Of a stretch of DNA of 13,690 bases, positions 5,677-12,832 are shown piece after piece (position 1 is the stretch's first letter; every line of letters begins with the position of its first letter). The notes below the pieces were generated by a model that was not told the DNA's origin, did no database searches, and saw only the letters and a program-made list of their open reading frames with translations. This DNA comes from DATKDP01 sp035546335 (lineage in GTDB: Bacteria > Acidobacteriota > Thermoanaerobaculia > Gp7-AA8), in assembly GCA_035546335.1 (NCBI GenBank), contig DATKDP010000146.1:1-13690 (forward strand). The letters run 5' to 3'. The translations under genes were made by a program, and so were the position numbers.

Positions 5677-8210
5677 AGGGCGTTGAAGAGCATCGGAAAG
5701 GTCGCATGGGTTTGGGCCCTGTGCTGAGGGCGGAAGCCGAAGAGGACGATCTTTCCCTTTCCATAGCCGACGGCGACGGCGGCGGCGCGGCGCGTAAGTT
5801 TCCCGGCACCATCGATCCAGCCTGACAAGAGGATGTCGCGCGCGTCTTCGGGATAGCTCGCCAGCACCTGGCGGCGCGACTCGCTTCCGGGGATTGCCGT
5901 CTGGAACGCCGTCGTGTCATCCAGAAAGATGGCGAGCTCGGAAGGGAGGCCCGTCGTGACGACGTGACCGCTCCGTATCTCCGCTCGAAGAAGTGATCCC
6001 GGAGAATTGAAATCGGCAGGGCGCGCTTCGGCGAGGACGTTCCTAACGGGAACGTTAAACTGCTCGATGACCCAGTCCGAAGCCGAATCCAAGGCGATCA
6101 GCGTTCCGCCTCCTTCGACGAAGCGGCGAAGTGCCTCCGCCCCCTCGCTGCCGATTCCCCCCTGGTACTCAGGCGGCATCTCGACGAAGTAGCTCATGCG
6201 GGCTGGGTCGCGCTTCGGCCGTCCGGTCTGGATGATGTCCTTGCTGATGTCGGCGAGGATGATCGCATCGACGCGCTCGAGGAGAGAGCGCGCGCTCTTC
6301 GCAGCTTCCCGAATCGTCCGGTTGTCGAACGTCTGCGTGGCGAAGCCATACTGTTCGAGCAGCCATCGCGTCCATCCCTCATCCATCGATGGATTCCACG
6401 GCTTGTAGGTGGCGACGCGCGGAAGGCGGATCGATCGTGCCCCCTCGGGGACGCTCGCAGGGGTGAGCGGAGTGCCCGTTCCCCTGATCTTCGCGGCCGC
6501 GGCCTTCGCCCCCTTCTGATCGATGAGAAACCGCCCATTGCTCGTGCCGCTATCGATCATCCATCCTTTTCCGCCGCCGCGAAGAGCGGCATTGAGCACA
6601 CGCGAGGATTCGGCGGAGCCAGCGGGAAACGAGAAGTGGGGGGCGGAGTCGAGATCGGGAAGGGGGCGCTGAGGCGTCGTCTCCAGCAGGAGCGATTCGG
6701 AGAGACGTCTGCCGGTGATCGCTCCCGGCCGGGTCGTTTTTCGCACCTCGACACCCATCAGCAGCGGAAGCGTCCAGGTGGCGACGTCGTACGGGGCGAG
6801 TGCCTCGGAATCGCGGACGAGCCGCACTTCCGGATAGCGTTGTGGCTCGAGCATCTCGCGGACGAAGAGTCCATACGGCTGCGCGAGCGGAATCCAGAAG
6901 TCTCCGCCCGGCTCCTCGATCACCTCGACATTGTGATCGGCCAGAAGCTGTGCGAGCCGGCGAGCCGTCGGAGCGTCGTGCTGGGCTGACGGGATTGCGT
7001 AACCCTCTCCCGGCGCCGCGCCGGCGATCGCGTCGGCTGCACGCCGGGCGATGTCGCGCAGAAGATCCTCTCGTCTGTCGGCGGCCACCTCGAGGAGCGC
7101 ATCCGATGCGATTCGTTCGTAGTCGATGATGTCGCGGAGTCTCCACCATCCTCCTTTCCACGGATTCGGATGATTCACCTGCGCCTTGTATTCTACGAGC
7201 CCCTTGCGCCCTCCCTGAAGCTCGGTCGGATCGATCCAGATGGGTGTCGCGATCCTCGCCGACGCGACTTCGAGCAGCAGCCCGGTGATGTTCTTCCACC
7301 AGCCCGTGTTGCGCGTTCCGCCGAGCCAGTAGGCGTCGAACGAATAGCCGTAGATCACACCCGCCTTGCGCTGCTGCTCGAGCCGGTAGGCCATGCTGCT
7401 TCCGATCAGGTTCACCTCGCGCCAGATGAGCGGGTGAACGTCGGGATCCATCGGATCGGAGAACGGCGGGATGAACATGCGCGGGCCGTCGGATCCCATC
7501 TGGTGCTCGTCGACGAAGAGCTGAGGGAACCACTCGTGATAGATCGCGCGGGTCATGGCGCGCGTCTCGCGCTGGGTCAGCATGAACCAGTCGCGATTGT
7601 TGTCGTGGCCGATGTAATGGTGGTACAGCCACGGCATCGCTCCCCCCTCCCATCGCGTTCCGAGGTGTTTTTTGTACCAGTCGGTGACCATGATCTGCCC
7701 GTCGGGATTGAGCGACGGCACCAGAAGGAGAACGACATTGTCCAGGCGACGAAGCGTCTCCTCATCCTCGGCTGTGGCGAGTGCGTGCGCCCATTCCATC
7801 GCCATCTGGCTCGAGGCGATCTCCGTCGAATGGATGTTGCAGGTGACCAGCACCACCGCACGCCCTTCTTTGGCGAGGGCATCGATCTGTTCGGCTGTGA
7901 GCCCGCGCGGGTCGGCGAGACGCGCCCCGATCTCCTTGATTCGATCCTTCCGTGCGATGTTCCTTTCCGAGGAGATGATCGCCATGATCATCGATTCGTT
8001 CAGCGTCGTCGGTCCGAGATGCTGCAGCTCGACACGAGGAGACCGTGAGGCGAGCATTTCGAAGTAGGAGACGATCTGACGATAGTCGGCGAGCGTTCGA
8101 TCCGCTCCGACAGTGATGCGCAAATGCTCCGAAGGAGTCGGGATTCCCTCCGCGGCGAGCGGGAGGATGGCGAGCGACAATACGATCGAGAGAGCGGCGC
8201 TTCTGATCAT
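5649..8210 (-). CDS. Exported M14-type zinc carboxypeptidase-like protein with C-terminal GATase-like domain
   Basis: 853 aa with a signal peptide (residues 1-20, IVLSLAILPLAA). The peptidase domain spans about 35-325. The zinc pair is in CNIHSTE (His127, Glu130). NPDG is at 168-171, the substrate-binding arginine probably in NNRDW (Arg206), and the third zinc ligand in VDEHQMG (His236). The catalytic glutamate is likely Glu314 in GLLLEVAS. All key residues are present, so it should be an active metallopeptidase on periplasmic peptides. A linker follows, then a region from about 600 with IILADISKDI, FVEGGGTLIALD and a closing GKGKIVLFGFRPQHRAQTH. That region resembles the class-I glutamine-amidotransferase-like domain found at the end of many large M14 proteins, and I see no catalytic cysteine. 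Start ATG at 8210; ribosome site weak. It stands alone on the minus strand and overlaps the phosphatase 3' end. Confidence 0.9.
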   Translation of the reverse strand: MIRSAALSIVLSLAILPLAAEGIPTPSEHLRITVGADRTLADYRQIVSYFEMLASRSPRVELQHLGPTTLNESMIMAIISSERNIARKDRIKEIGARLADPRGLTAEQIDALAKEGRAVVLVTCNIHSTEIASSQMAMEWAHALATAEDEETLRRLDNVVLLLVPSLNPDGQIMVTDWYKKHLGTRWEGGAMPWLYHHYIGHDNNRDWFMLTQRETRAMTRAIYHEWFPQLFVDEHQMGSDGPRMFIPPFSDPMDPDVHPLIWREVNLIGSSMAYRLEQQRKAGVIYGYSFDAYWLGGTRNTGWWKNITGLLLEVASARIATPIWIDPTELQGGRKGLVEYKAQVNHPNPWKGGWWRLRDIIDYERIASDALLEVAADRREDLLRDIARRAADAIAGAAPGEGYAIPSAQHDAPTARRLAQLLADHNVEVIEEPGGDFWIPLAQPYGLFVREMLEPQRYPEVRLVRDSEALAPYDVATWTLPLLMGVEVRKTTRPGAITGRRLSESLLLETTPQRPLPDLDSAPHFSFPAGSAESSRVLNAALRGGGKGWMIDSGTSNGRFLIDQKGAKAAAAKIRGTGTPLTPASVPEGARSIRLPRVATYKPWNPSMDEGWTRWLLEQYGFATQTFDNRTIREAAKSARSLLERVDAIILADISKDIIQTGRPKRDPARMSYFVEMPPEYQGGIGSEGAEALRRFVEGGGTLIALDSASDWVIEQFNVPVRNVLAEARPADFNSPGSLLRAEIRSGHVVTTGLPSELAIFLDDTTAFQTAIPGSESRRQVLASYPEDARDILLSGWIDGAGKLTRRAAAVAVGYGKGKIVLFGFRPQHRAQTHATFPMLFNALYWSVMSEE

Positions 8211-8251
8211 CGATGGACGGTTCCCTTCTGCGCGGATTCGTGGCGCGAAGG

Positions 8252-8284
8252 ATTATAGCGGTTGGGCAGGTGCTTCCCTGTCAA
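8252..8284 (-). promoter_or_regulatory. Promoter of the M14 peptidase gene
   Basis: Read on the minus strand, TATAAT (8252-8257) is a perfect -10 box about 41 nt before the ATG at 8210. A perfect TTGACA (8279-8284) lies upstream, but the spacer is 21 bp instead of about 17. The hexamer at optimal spacing is CAGGGA, a poor match. Either the spacing makes this promoter weak or activator-dependent, or TTGACA is coincidental. Confidence 0.5.
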
Positions 8285-8362
8285 CGAAGCCCAAAGATTC
8301 CGGTGAGCCCGAGAATGCGCTGGATAGCGCGTCCACCGGGTCGGCGTTCAGAAGCGCCGGCC

Positions 8363-8410
8363 GCGAAGGCGGCTGGCGTCAGTTGTGCCCCTTGATACGG
8401 CCGCCTTCGC
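8363..8410. terminator. 11-bp inverted repeat after the signal peptidase gene
   Basis: GCGAAGGCGGC (8363-8373) and GCCGCCTTCGC (8400-8410) are perfect complements with a 26-nt loop, beginning 6 bp past the signal peptidase stop codon. There is no T-run on either side, so it may be an mRNA-stabilising or REP-like stem-loop rather than an intrinsic terminator. Confidence 0.4.
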
Positions 8411-8415
8411 TCGAC

Positions 8416-9126
8416 TCAGAGCCAACTGAGGAATCGTTCCCAGCGCGGCGTCAGATGGCGGTCGCGATCGAGGGAGAAGGCGACGGCGGCGGCGCGGCCG
8501 ATGATCCGGTCGCGTGGTACGCAGCCGAAGTAGCGGCTGTCGAAACTGTTGTCTCGGTTGTCCCCCATGACGAAGTAGCATCCTGCCGGAACGAGGTAGG
8601 GACCGAAGTTCCGGATCGACGGATTGTCGGGTGAGAGCATGATCGGATGTGATGCTCCCTCGAGCTGCTCTTCGTAGAGGACGTGGGGCAAGTCGCCGGC
8701 CCTGGGCTGAAGATGGAGGCGACTCCTGCCGTAATGTGCCGGCCTGCCGTTGATCAGAAGTGCTTCTCGCCGCGCTTCGATCGTATCTCCTGGCAAGCCG
8801 ATGACGCGCTTGACGAAACGCTTCCCGTCGACCGGCGAGAAAAAGACGACGATGTCGCCCCGTGCCGGATCATCCCATTGCGCGATGTGCATCGTCGTGA
8901 ACGGAATCTTGAGGTCGTAGGCCAGTTTGTTGACGACGACGCGATCCCCCTCGAGAATCGTCGGCTTCATCGATCCCGTCGGCACGTCGTTCCAGTCGGC
9001 GAGCGCCGAACGAAGCGATCCGACGACCAGGGCGATGAGGATGAAAGGCCTGACCCAGTTCATCCAGAACGCGCTCGCTGCCCTTCCCAGCCGCGAGCCC
9101 GCGGGTGTTTCCGTCACTTCGTTCAT
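8416..9126 (-). CDS. lepB: Signal peptidase I
   Basis: 236 aa. It cleaves signal peptides from proteins crossing the inner membrane and acts on the periplasmic face. One membrane segment spans about 26-44 (PFILIALVVGSLRSALA). The catalytic serine is Ser52 in PTGSMKPT, and the general-base lysine is Lys106 in FVKRVIGLPGD. The late signature GDNRDNSFDSRYFG is at 188-201. All catalytic boxes are intact. The enzyme is at the short end for the family, with one membrane helix rather than two. The start at 9126 is supported by AGGAGG four bases upstream. It is a single gene: the next gene upstream on this strand ends 410 bp away, beyond a repeat zone. It would process the many secreted proteins encoded nearby. 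Confidence 0.95.
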   Translation of the reverse strand: MNEVTETPAGSRLGRAASAFWMNWVRPFILIALVVGSLRSALADWNDVPTGSMKPTILEGDRVVVNKLAYDLKIPFTTMHIAQWDDPARGDIVVFFSPVDGKRFVKRVIGLPGDTIEARREALLINGRPAHYGRSRLHLQPRAGDLPHVLYEEQLEGASHPIMLSPDNPSIRNFGPYLVPAGCYFVMGDNRDNSFDSRYFGCVPRDRIIGRAAAVAFSLDRDRHLTPRWERFLSWL

Positions 9127-9130
9127 TCAT

Positions 9131-9188
9131 CCTCCTGATGGAGCCGGCACAGTCTTCTGATATACGGTCGATCGAAACGGCGGTTTCG
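9131..9188 (-). promoter_or_regulatory. Ribosome site and promoter region of lepB
   Basis: AGGAGG (9131-9136, minus strand) is a strong ribosome site 4 nt from the ATG at 9126. TATATC (9159-9164, minus strand) is a plausible -10 box; no clear -35 is seen. Just upstream, CGAAAC-GGCG-GTTTCG (9173-9188) is a perfect 6-bp inverted repeat placed where a regulator could overlap the -35 region. Confidence 0.45.
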
Positions 9189-9224
9189 CGCTTGTCGAAA
9201 CAGAGGAGAGGCGGTGGGTAGTCC

Positions 9225-9359
9225 CGGGGCGAGAGGCGAGAGGCGAGAGGCGAGGGGCGAGAGGCGAGAGGCGAGAGGCGAGAGGCTAGAGGCTAGAGGC
9301 TAGAGGCTGGAGGGTAGAGGCTAGAGGGTAGAGGGTAGAGGGTAGAGGGTAGAGGGTAG
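9225..9359. repeat. Heptamer array, left outer arm (GAGAGGC to TAGAGGC to TAGAGGG)
   Basis: About 19 consecutive 7-bp units. The unit drifts along the array: GAGAGGC at the left, TAGAGGC in the middle, and TAGAGGG at the right. The array is the outer left arm of an inverted structure whose right arm is at about 9462-9545. It shows no coding potential. Confidence 0.9.
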
Positions 9360-9395
9360 CCTATTATAGTTGGCAGAGATAGCAGGAAGAAATAG

Positions 9396-9461
9396 CAGAT
9401 GGCAGATGGCAGCCACCTGCGATCTGCCACCTGCGATCTGCGATCTGCGATCTGCCATCTG
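9396..9461. repeat. Inner heptamer arms (CAGATGG / CGATCTG)
   Basis: Two CAGATGG units (9396-9409) face seven units of the inverted type (CCACCTG, CGATCTG and CCATCTG, 9413-9461). It is a second heptamer family nested inside the GAGAGGC arms. The 35 bp before it (from about 9360) is AT-richer and contains TATTATAG, but I see no gene or clear promoter use. Confidence 0.85.
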
Positions 9462-9545
9462 CGGAGCCTCCAGCGTCGGGAGCCTCCAGCCTCTAGCCTC
9501 CAGCCTCTCGCCTCGCGAGCCTCGAGCCCCGATCCTCTAGCCTCT
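9462..9545. repeat. Heptamer array, right outer arm (AGCCTCY)
   Basis: Degenerate 7-bp units of AGCCTCC/AGCCTCT, the reverse complement of the TAGAGGC family at 9225-9359. On the minus strand the array runs into the neighbouring coding region. The units GAGAGGC and TAGAGGA there contain the last two codons and the TAG stop of the gene at 9537-10247. Confidence 0.8.
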
Positions 9546-10247
9546 CCGCACGAGAGGCAGCAGGGCGAGGAGCAGTCCGAGAGCGACCAGGAGGAGAAGA
9601 AACGGATGTTCGGTGACGAAGGTGCGCACGGATGAGCGCGGTTCTGCCGTCCCCTTGCGCACCGGCACGGCCGTCGATCGTGAGAGCTCGCGACTCCGCA
9701 CCTCTCCCGAGAGCGCCGAGCGGACGTCGTCCTCGAATCGCCGGAGTGCCCGCGGAGTGTCTTCGCTCTGCATGACACGGCCGGTTTGAGGATCCATCAA
9801 GAGCAGACTCGAAGCGACCGGGGCGATGATCGCCTCGCCGCCGATGCCGCGCTTCACCTCGTACGCCCCCTGGTCGAAGAAGAGGACGGACGATCCCCGC
9901 TCGGTCGGGGTGATGAAGAGAATTCGCTCGTCGCCTTGACGAAAGCTCGGGACGCCGACAGTCTCCTGATGGACCGATCCCACGCGTCCGCCCGGAGTGA
10001 CGATCGTGACCTCGGGGACGTGGGCGCCTTTGAGCGCTTTCTCGACCTTGAAGGTGGAGTAGGTGACGATCCATCGTCCGGTGGGATCCATTTCCGACCG
10101 CGCCGCCGTGCATCGGCCGAGGATGATCGCCGACGCATCGCGTACTTTCTCGTCGAATGAGACGGCTCGGGCGGTCGAACCGAGGAGGGCGGCCGCCTGA
10201 AACAGGATGAGCGTGGTCAGGCTCGACCGGAGAAAGGAACGATTCAT
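9537..10247 (-). CDS. Exported protein of unknown function with a C-terminal membrane anchor
   Basis: 236 aa from the ATG at 10247; the frame stays open 48 codons further upstream, but that stretch has no signal-like or conserved sequence. Residues 1-28 form a signal peptide (LTTLILFQAAALLGSTARA). A beta-rich domain follows (about 30-140), with ASAIILGRC, WIVTYSTFKVEKALKG, VTIVTPGGRVGS and FRQGDERILFI. This resembles a pattern I know from uncharacterised exported proteins. A charged linker follows, and the last 23 residues are a hydrophobic helix ending LVRRG. The protein is therefore probably held in the inner membrane by its C-terminus with the domain outside. A sorting tail was considered, but I see no PEP-like or Gly-Gly motif ahead of the helix. 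The stop codon lies inside a heptamer array. It is divergent from the HExxH protease-like gene. Function unknown. Confidence 0.75.
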   Translation of the reverse strand: MNRSFLRSSLTTLILFQAAALLGSTARAVSFDEKVRDASAIILGRCTAARSEMDPTGRWIVTYSTFKVEKALKGAHVPEVTIVTPGGRVGSVHQETVGVPSFRQGDERILFITPTERGSSVLFFDQGAYEVKRGIGGEAIIAPVASSLLLMDPQTGRVMQSEDTPRALRRFEDDVRSALSGEVRSRELSRSTAVPVRKGTAEPRSSVRTFVTEHPFLLLLVALGLLLALLPLVRRG

Positions 10248-10277
10248 GGAGATCTCGAGAGCAATCGGAGGGCCAAC

Positions 10278-10361
10278 TTCACGCGCAACGTGAATCGCGG
10301 TCGGGGCGAAGGATTTGCGCGTGAGGCAGCGGCGGCAGGCTTGCCTGACTGGAGCCTCCAG
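10278..10361. promoter_or_regulatory. Cluster of three palindromes in a divergent spacer
   Basis: Three separate inverted repeats lie between the divergent start codons at 10247 and 10435: TTCACG-N5-CGTGAA (10278-10294), CAGGC-TT-GCCTG (10336-10347) and CTGGAG-C-CTCCAG (10349-10361). The first has the form of a dimeric regulator's operator. I could not place a confident -10/-35 pair for either gene, so the regulatory role is inference. Confidence 0.4.
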
Positions 10362-10434
10362 GAGTGCGGCGCCGTGCGGCGCTCGTGGCAATCGGGCGTC
10401 CGATGTGCAATGCTTGATGCGGCGGAGCTACCCC

Positions 10435-12252
10435 ATGCCACGGCGACTCTTCGGTGCGCTCGCTTTACTCGTCACCCTCACACAGCCACTCTGGAGTGCC
10501 CACGACCCGCGTCGCGCGGTACGCGACCGCTGGATCGAGGTGCAGGCCGACGATTTCCGGATCTTCAGCAATGCCAGCGAGCCCGTGACGATCGCCATCG
10601 CCGAACGGCTCCAGAAAATGCGAGCGGCCATGGCGAGTATCAGCGACATGGCCGTTCGCTCGCCGCTTCCGACCAGGATCTACGTCTTCCGCGGTGATGC
10701 CGATTTCGAGCCGTTCCGTCTCAGCGCGTTCGGAGAGTCGAGCCGGAAAATGAACGGGATCTTCGTCGCGCACCCGGAGGGAAACTACATTCTGGTGAAC
10801 GCCGGCGCGACTCGGCAATACGAGCGAATCGTTCATCACGAGCTGATTCACTATTTTCTCAACAATACGATCCCTGATGCTCCGGCATGGTTCAGCGAAG
10901 GGATGGCCGAGTTCTACTCGACCTTCTCCGTGTCAGGCAAGAAAGCCTATGTCGGAGCGCCCATCGAGGAGCATGTGCGCCTGCTCAAGCGCGAGCGGAT
11001 GCTGCCGATGCTCGATCTGGTGACGCGCGGCGTCGAGACGGAAGAGTTCGTTTCCGGAGTCAAGCAATCGGTCTTCTACGCCCAGTCGTGGCTTTTCGTC
11101 CACTATCTTCTCGTCGATGGAAGCTCCGGAGCGCGGCAGTTGAATGCCTTTCTCGAGCGGATGAAAAAGGGGACGCCGCCGGCCGAGAACTTCGTTCTCT
11201 CCTTCGGCCGTTCCGCGGAGGATTTCGAACGCGTGCTGCGGAATTATCTCCGCCAGCGCGTGCTGATCTCCCTGGTGCTGCCGACCGAGGAGCTTCCGGT
11301 GGCAGAGCGCCCGACGCCGCGAACCGTGAGCGTCGAGGAGATGCTGTATCAGTTCGGCGACCTCGTGCTGCACATCGCTCCGGAATCGCCCGTCGAGGCG
11401 AGGCTCTATCTCGAGGAAGCGTTGCGAATCGAGCCCGGCCACGCCGCTTCGATCGCCATGCTCGCTCTTCTGGATGAGAAAGAGAATCGACTCACTGACG
11501 CGCGACGCCGATACGAGGCAGCGGTTGCACTTCAACCCTCCGATCCGTTGCCCTGGCTTCTGTTCGCCGAGCATCTCCTCCGCCAGCAGAAGGCGATTCC
11601 CTTCCCGGTCCGCCAGACTCACCGCGAGGTCGTCATGAGTCAGGAGCTGCTCGAACGAGCCCTCGCACTCGATTCCGCCAGCGCACGCGCCTGGTGTGAG
11701 CTGGGGAAAAGTCATCTCTACCACGCTGGTGACCTCGCCAGAGGAATCGAGGCGCTCGAGCGGTGCCGTTCTCTGGAGCCCTCGCGCGATGATGTGCTGT
11801 ATCAGCTCGTCATACTCCATGCTCGTCAGGGTGAGAGGAAGAAGGCGGAGGAGCTGGTGCAGCTGATCGGCGGGATCGCCGGCGAAGAGGCTTCCACTGC
11901 GGCGCTCGAGACGATCTTCAAAGTCGAATCGAATCGGGCGAGCAGTCTTTGGGCCGAGGGGAGTCACGAGGAGGCAGCGTCGCTGTTCGAGCTCGTCGCA
12001 GACCAGAGCCGCGACCCGGACCTGCAGCGTACGGCGAGGTCCCAGGCGATGTTCCTCAGAGTCCAGCTCCGCCGCAACCAGGAGATCGATCGGTTCAATG
12101 CTGCAGCCGTGCACGCCAACGAGAGCCGGTTCGCGGAGGCATTGCGCGCGCTCGACGATCTGCTGATGGCGGCCGAGCAAACCGACATTCGCGAGCGAGC
12201 CGAAACGCTGCGTCGCGAGGTCACCGCGGTGATCGAGAAAGCGAAGAAGTGA
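10435..12252 (+). CDS. Exported HExxH metallopeptidase-like protein with TPR repeats
   Basis: 605 aa from the ATG at 10435, with GGAG at 10424-10427, seven bases upstream. The frame is open further back to 10315, but only this start gives a clean signal peptide (residues 1-22, LFGALALLVTLTQPLWSA). Residues 30-130 lead into the zinc site VHHELIHYF (His135, Glu136, His139). The probable third ligand is Glu155 in WFSEGMAEFYS, a gluzincin-like arrangement as in DUF1570-type proteins. The domain continues to about 270 (SWLFVHYLL, AFLERMKKG). From about 310 to the end are helical TPR-like pairs (ARLYLEEALRIEPGHAAS, ARRRYEAAVALQPSDP, ALALDSASARAWCELGKSH). It probably acts in the periplasm on proteins or assembles a complex; substrate unknown. 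It is divergent from the membrane-anchored protein, so the two may be co-regulated. The TGA starts a heptamer array. Confidence 0.87.
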   Translation: MPRRLFGALALLVTLTQPLWSAHDPRRAVRDRWIEVQADDFRIFSNASEPVTIAIAERLQKMRAAMASISDMAVRSPLPTRIYVFRGDADFEPFRLSAFGESSRKMNGIFVAHPEGNYILVNAGATRQYERIVHHELIHYFLNNTIPDAPAWFSEGMAEFYSTFSVSGKKAYVGAPIEEHVRLLKRERMLPMLDLVTRGVETEEFVSGVKQSVFYAQSWLFVHYLLVDGSSGARQLNAFLERMKKGTPPAENFVLSFGRSAEDFERVLRNYLRQRVLISLVLPTEELPVAERPTPRTVSVEEMLYQFGDLVLHIAPESPVEARLYLEEALRIEPGHAASIAMLALLDEKENRLTDARRRYEAAVALQPSDPLPWLLFAEHLLRQQKAIPFPVRQTHREVVMSQELLERALALDSASARAWCELGKSHLYHAGDLARGIEALERCRSLEPSRDDVLYQLVILHARQGERKKAEELVQLIGGIAGEEASTAALETIFKVESNRASSLWAEGSHEEAASLFELVADQSRDPDLQRTARSQAMFLRVQLRRNQEIDRFNAAAVHANESRFAEALRALDDLLMAAEQTDIRERAETLRREVTAVIEKAKK

Positions 12253-12312
12253 GGAATGAAGGGTGAAGGGTGAAGAGTGAAGGGTGAAGAGTGAAGGGTG
12301 AAGGGTGAAGGG
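12250..12312. repeat. Heptamer array TGAAGGG, in phase with the preceding stop codon
   Basis: Eight 7-bp units (TGAAGGG six times, TGAAGAG twice) at 12257-12312, preceded in the same phase by TGAGGAA at 12250-12256. The TGA of that first unit is the stop codon of the HExxH/TPR gene. The same heptamer occurs inverted at 13609-13690. Confidence 0.85.
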
Positions 12313-12324
12313 TAGGCCACACCT

Positions 12325-12366
12325 GTCATCCCTGTAGCGGGTGGTGGGCGGGAAGGCGAGGGATCT
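12325..12366. repeat. Half-copy of the palindromic repeat family
   Basis: GTCATCC and GGATCT bracket a G-rich middle, as in the left arm of the palindromes at 8-50 and 13495-13537. There is no matching right arm before the duplicated block begins, so this is a solo or decayed arm. Confidence 0.5.
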
Positions 12367-12700
12367 CCACGCTGGTCCAATGCAGGGGAGAGCGGGCGTC
12401 CCGCGCCCGCCTCTGTTCCATCCGCGATGATGCAACCGACCATCACGCGGTTACCGTCCGCGACGAGCGGCCCGATCGCTCCCACCGTCGCGCGTCACCG
12501 GGCCGAAGATCGGAATCTTCGGCCACAGGCGAGGGATCGCCACGCTGGTCCAATGCAGGGGAGAGCGGGCGTCCCGCGCCCGCCTCTGTTCCATCCGCGA
12601 TGATGCAACCGACCATCACGCGGTTACCGTCCGCGACGAGCGGCCCGATCGCTCCCACCGTCGCGCGTCACCGGCCGAAGATCGGAGTCCTGGGCCACAG
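12355..12700. repeat. Tandem duplication of a ~173-bp non-coding block
   Basis: Copy 1 is 12355-12528 and copy 2 is 12528-12700. Over most of the length they are identical, differing by one base near the start, one deleted G, and several changes in the last 20 bases. The block contains GGGCGTCCCGCGCCCGCC and a hairpin at its end (GGCCGAAGAT-CGGA-ATCTTCGGCC at 12501-12524). That hairpin is perfect in copy 1 and degraded in copy 2. I see no gene in it on either strand. Confidence 0.88.
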
Positions 12701-12832
12701 CTGCGACCGTGTTACAGGCCGGTGAACTCATCGGGCTCGCCGCTCGCCAGGCTAACATTTCGCCCTCTCGATCGTCAGAACGAGTGATCTCGCGGATGGA
12801 CGCGGCTGCGGCCCGATGGAAGGAAGCTCCTG

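Noticed and set aside
9225..9545. A CRISPR array
   Set aside because: The units are 7 bp with no spacers, no 25-35-bp repeats, and no cas genes nearby.
10248..10391. A 48-codon N-terminal extension of the membrane-anchored protein
   Set aside because: It covers the palindromic spacer, has no conserved look, and would place the signal peptide internally.
10933..12435. A 500-codon minus-strand open frame opposite the HExxH/TPR gene
   Set aside because: It starts within repeat DNA and shows no recognisable domain. The opposite strand has a clear metal site and TPR repeats.
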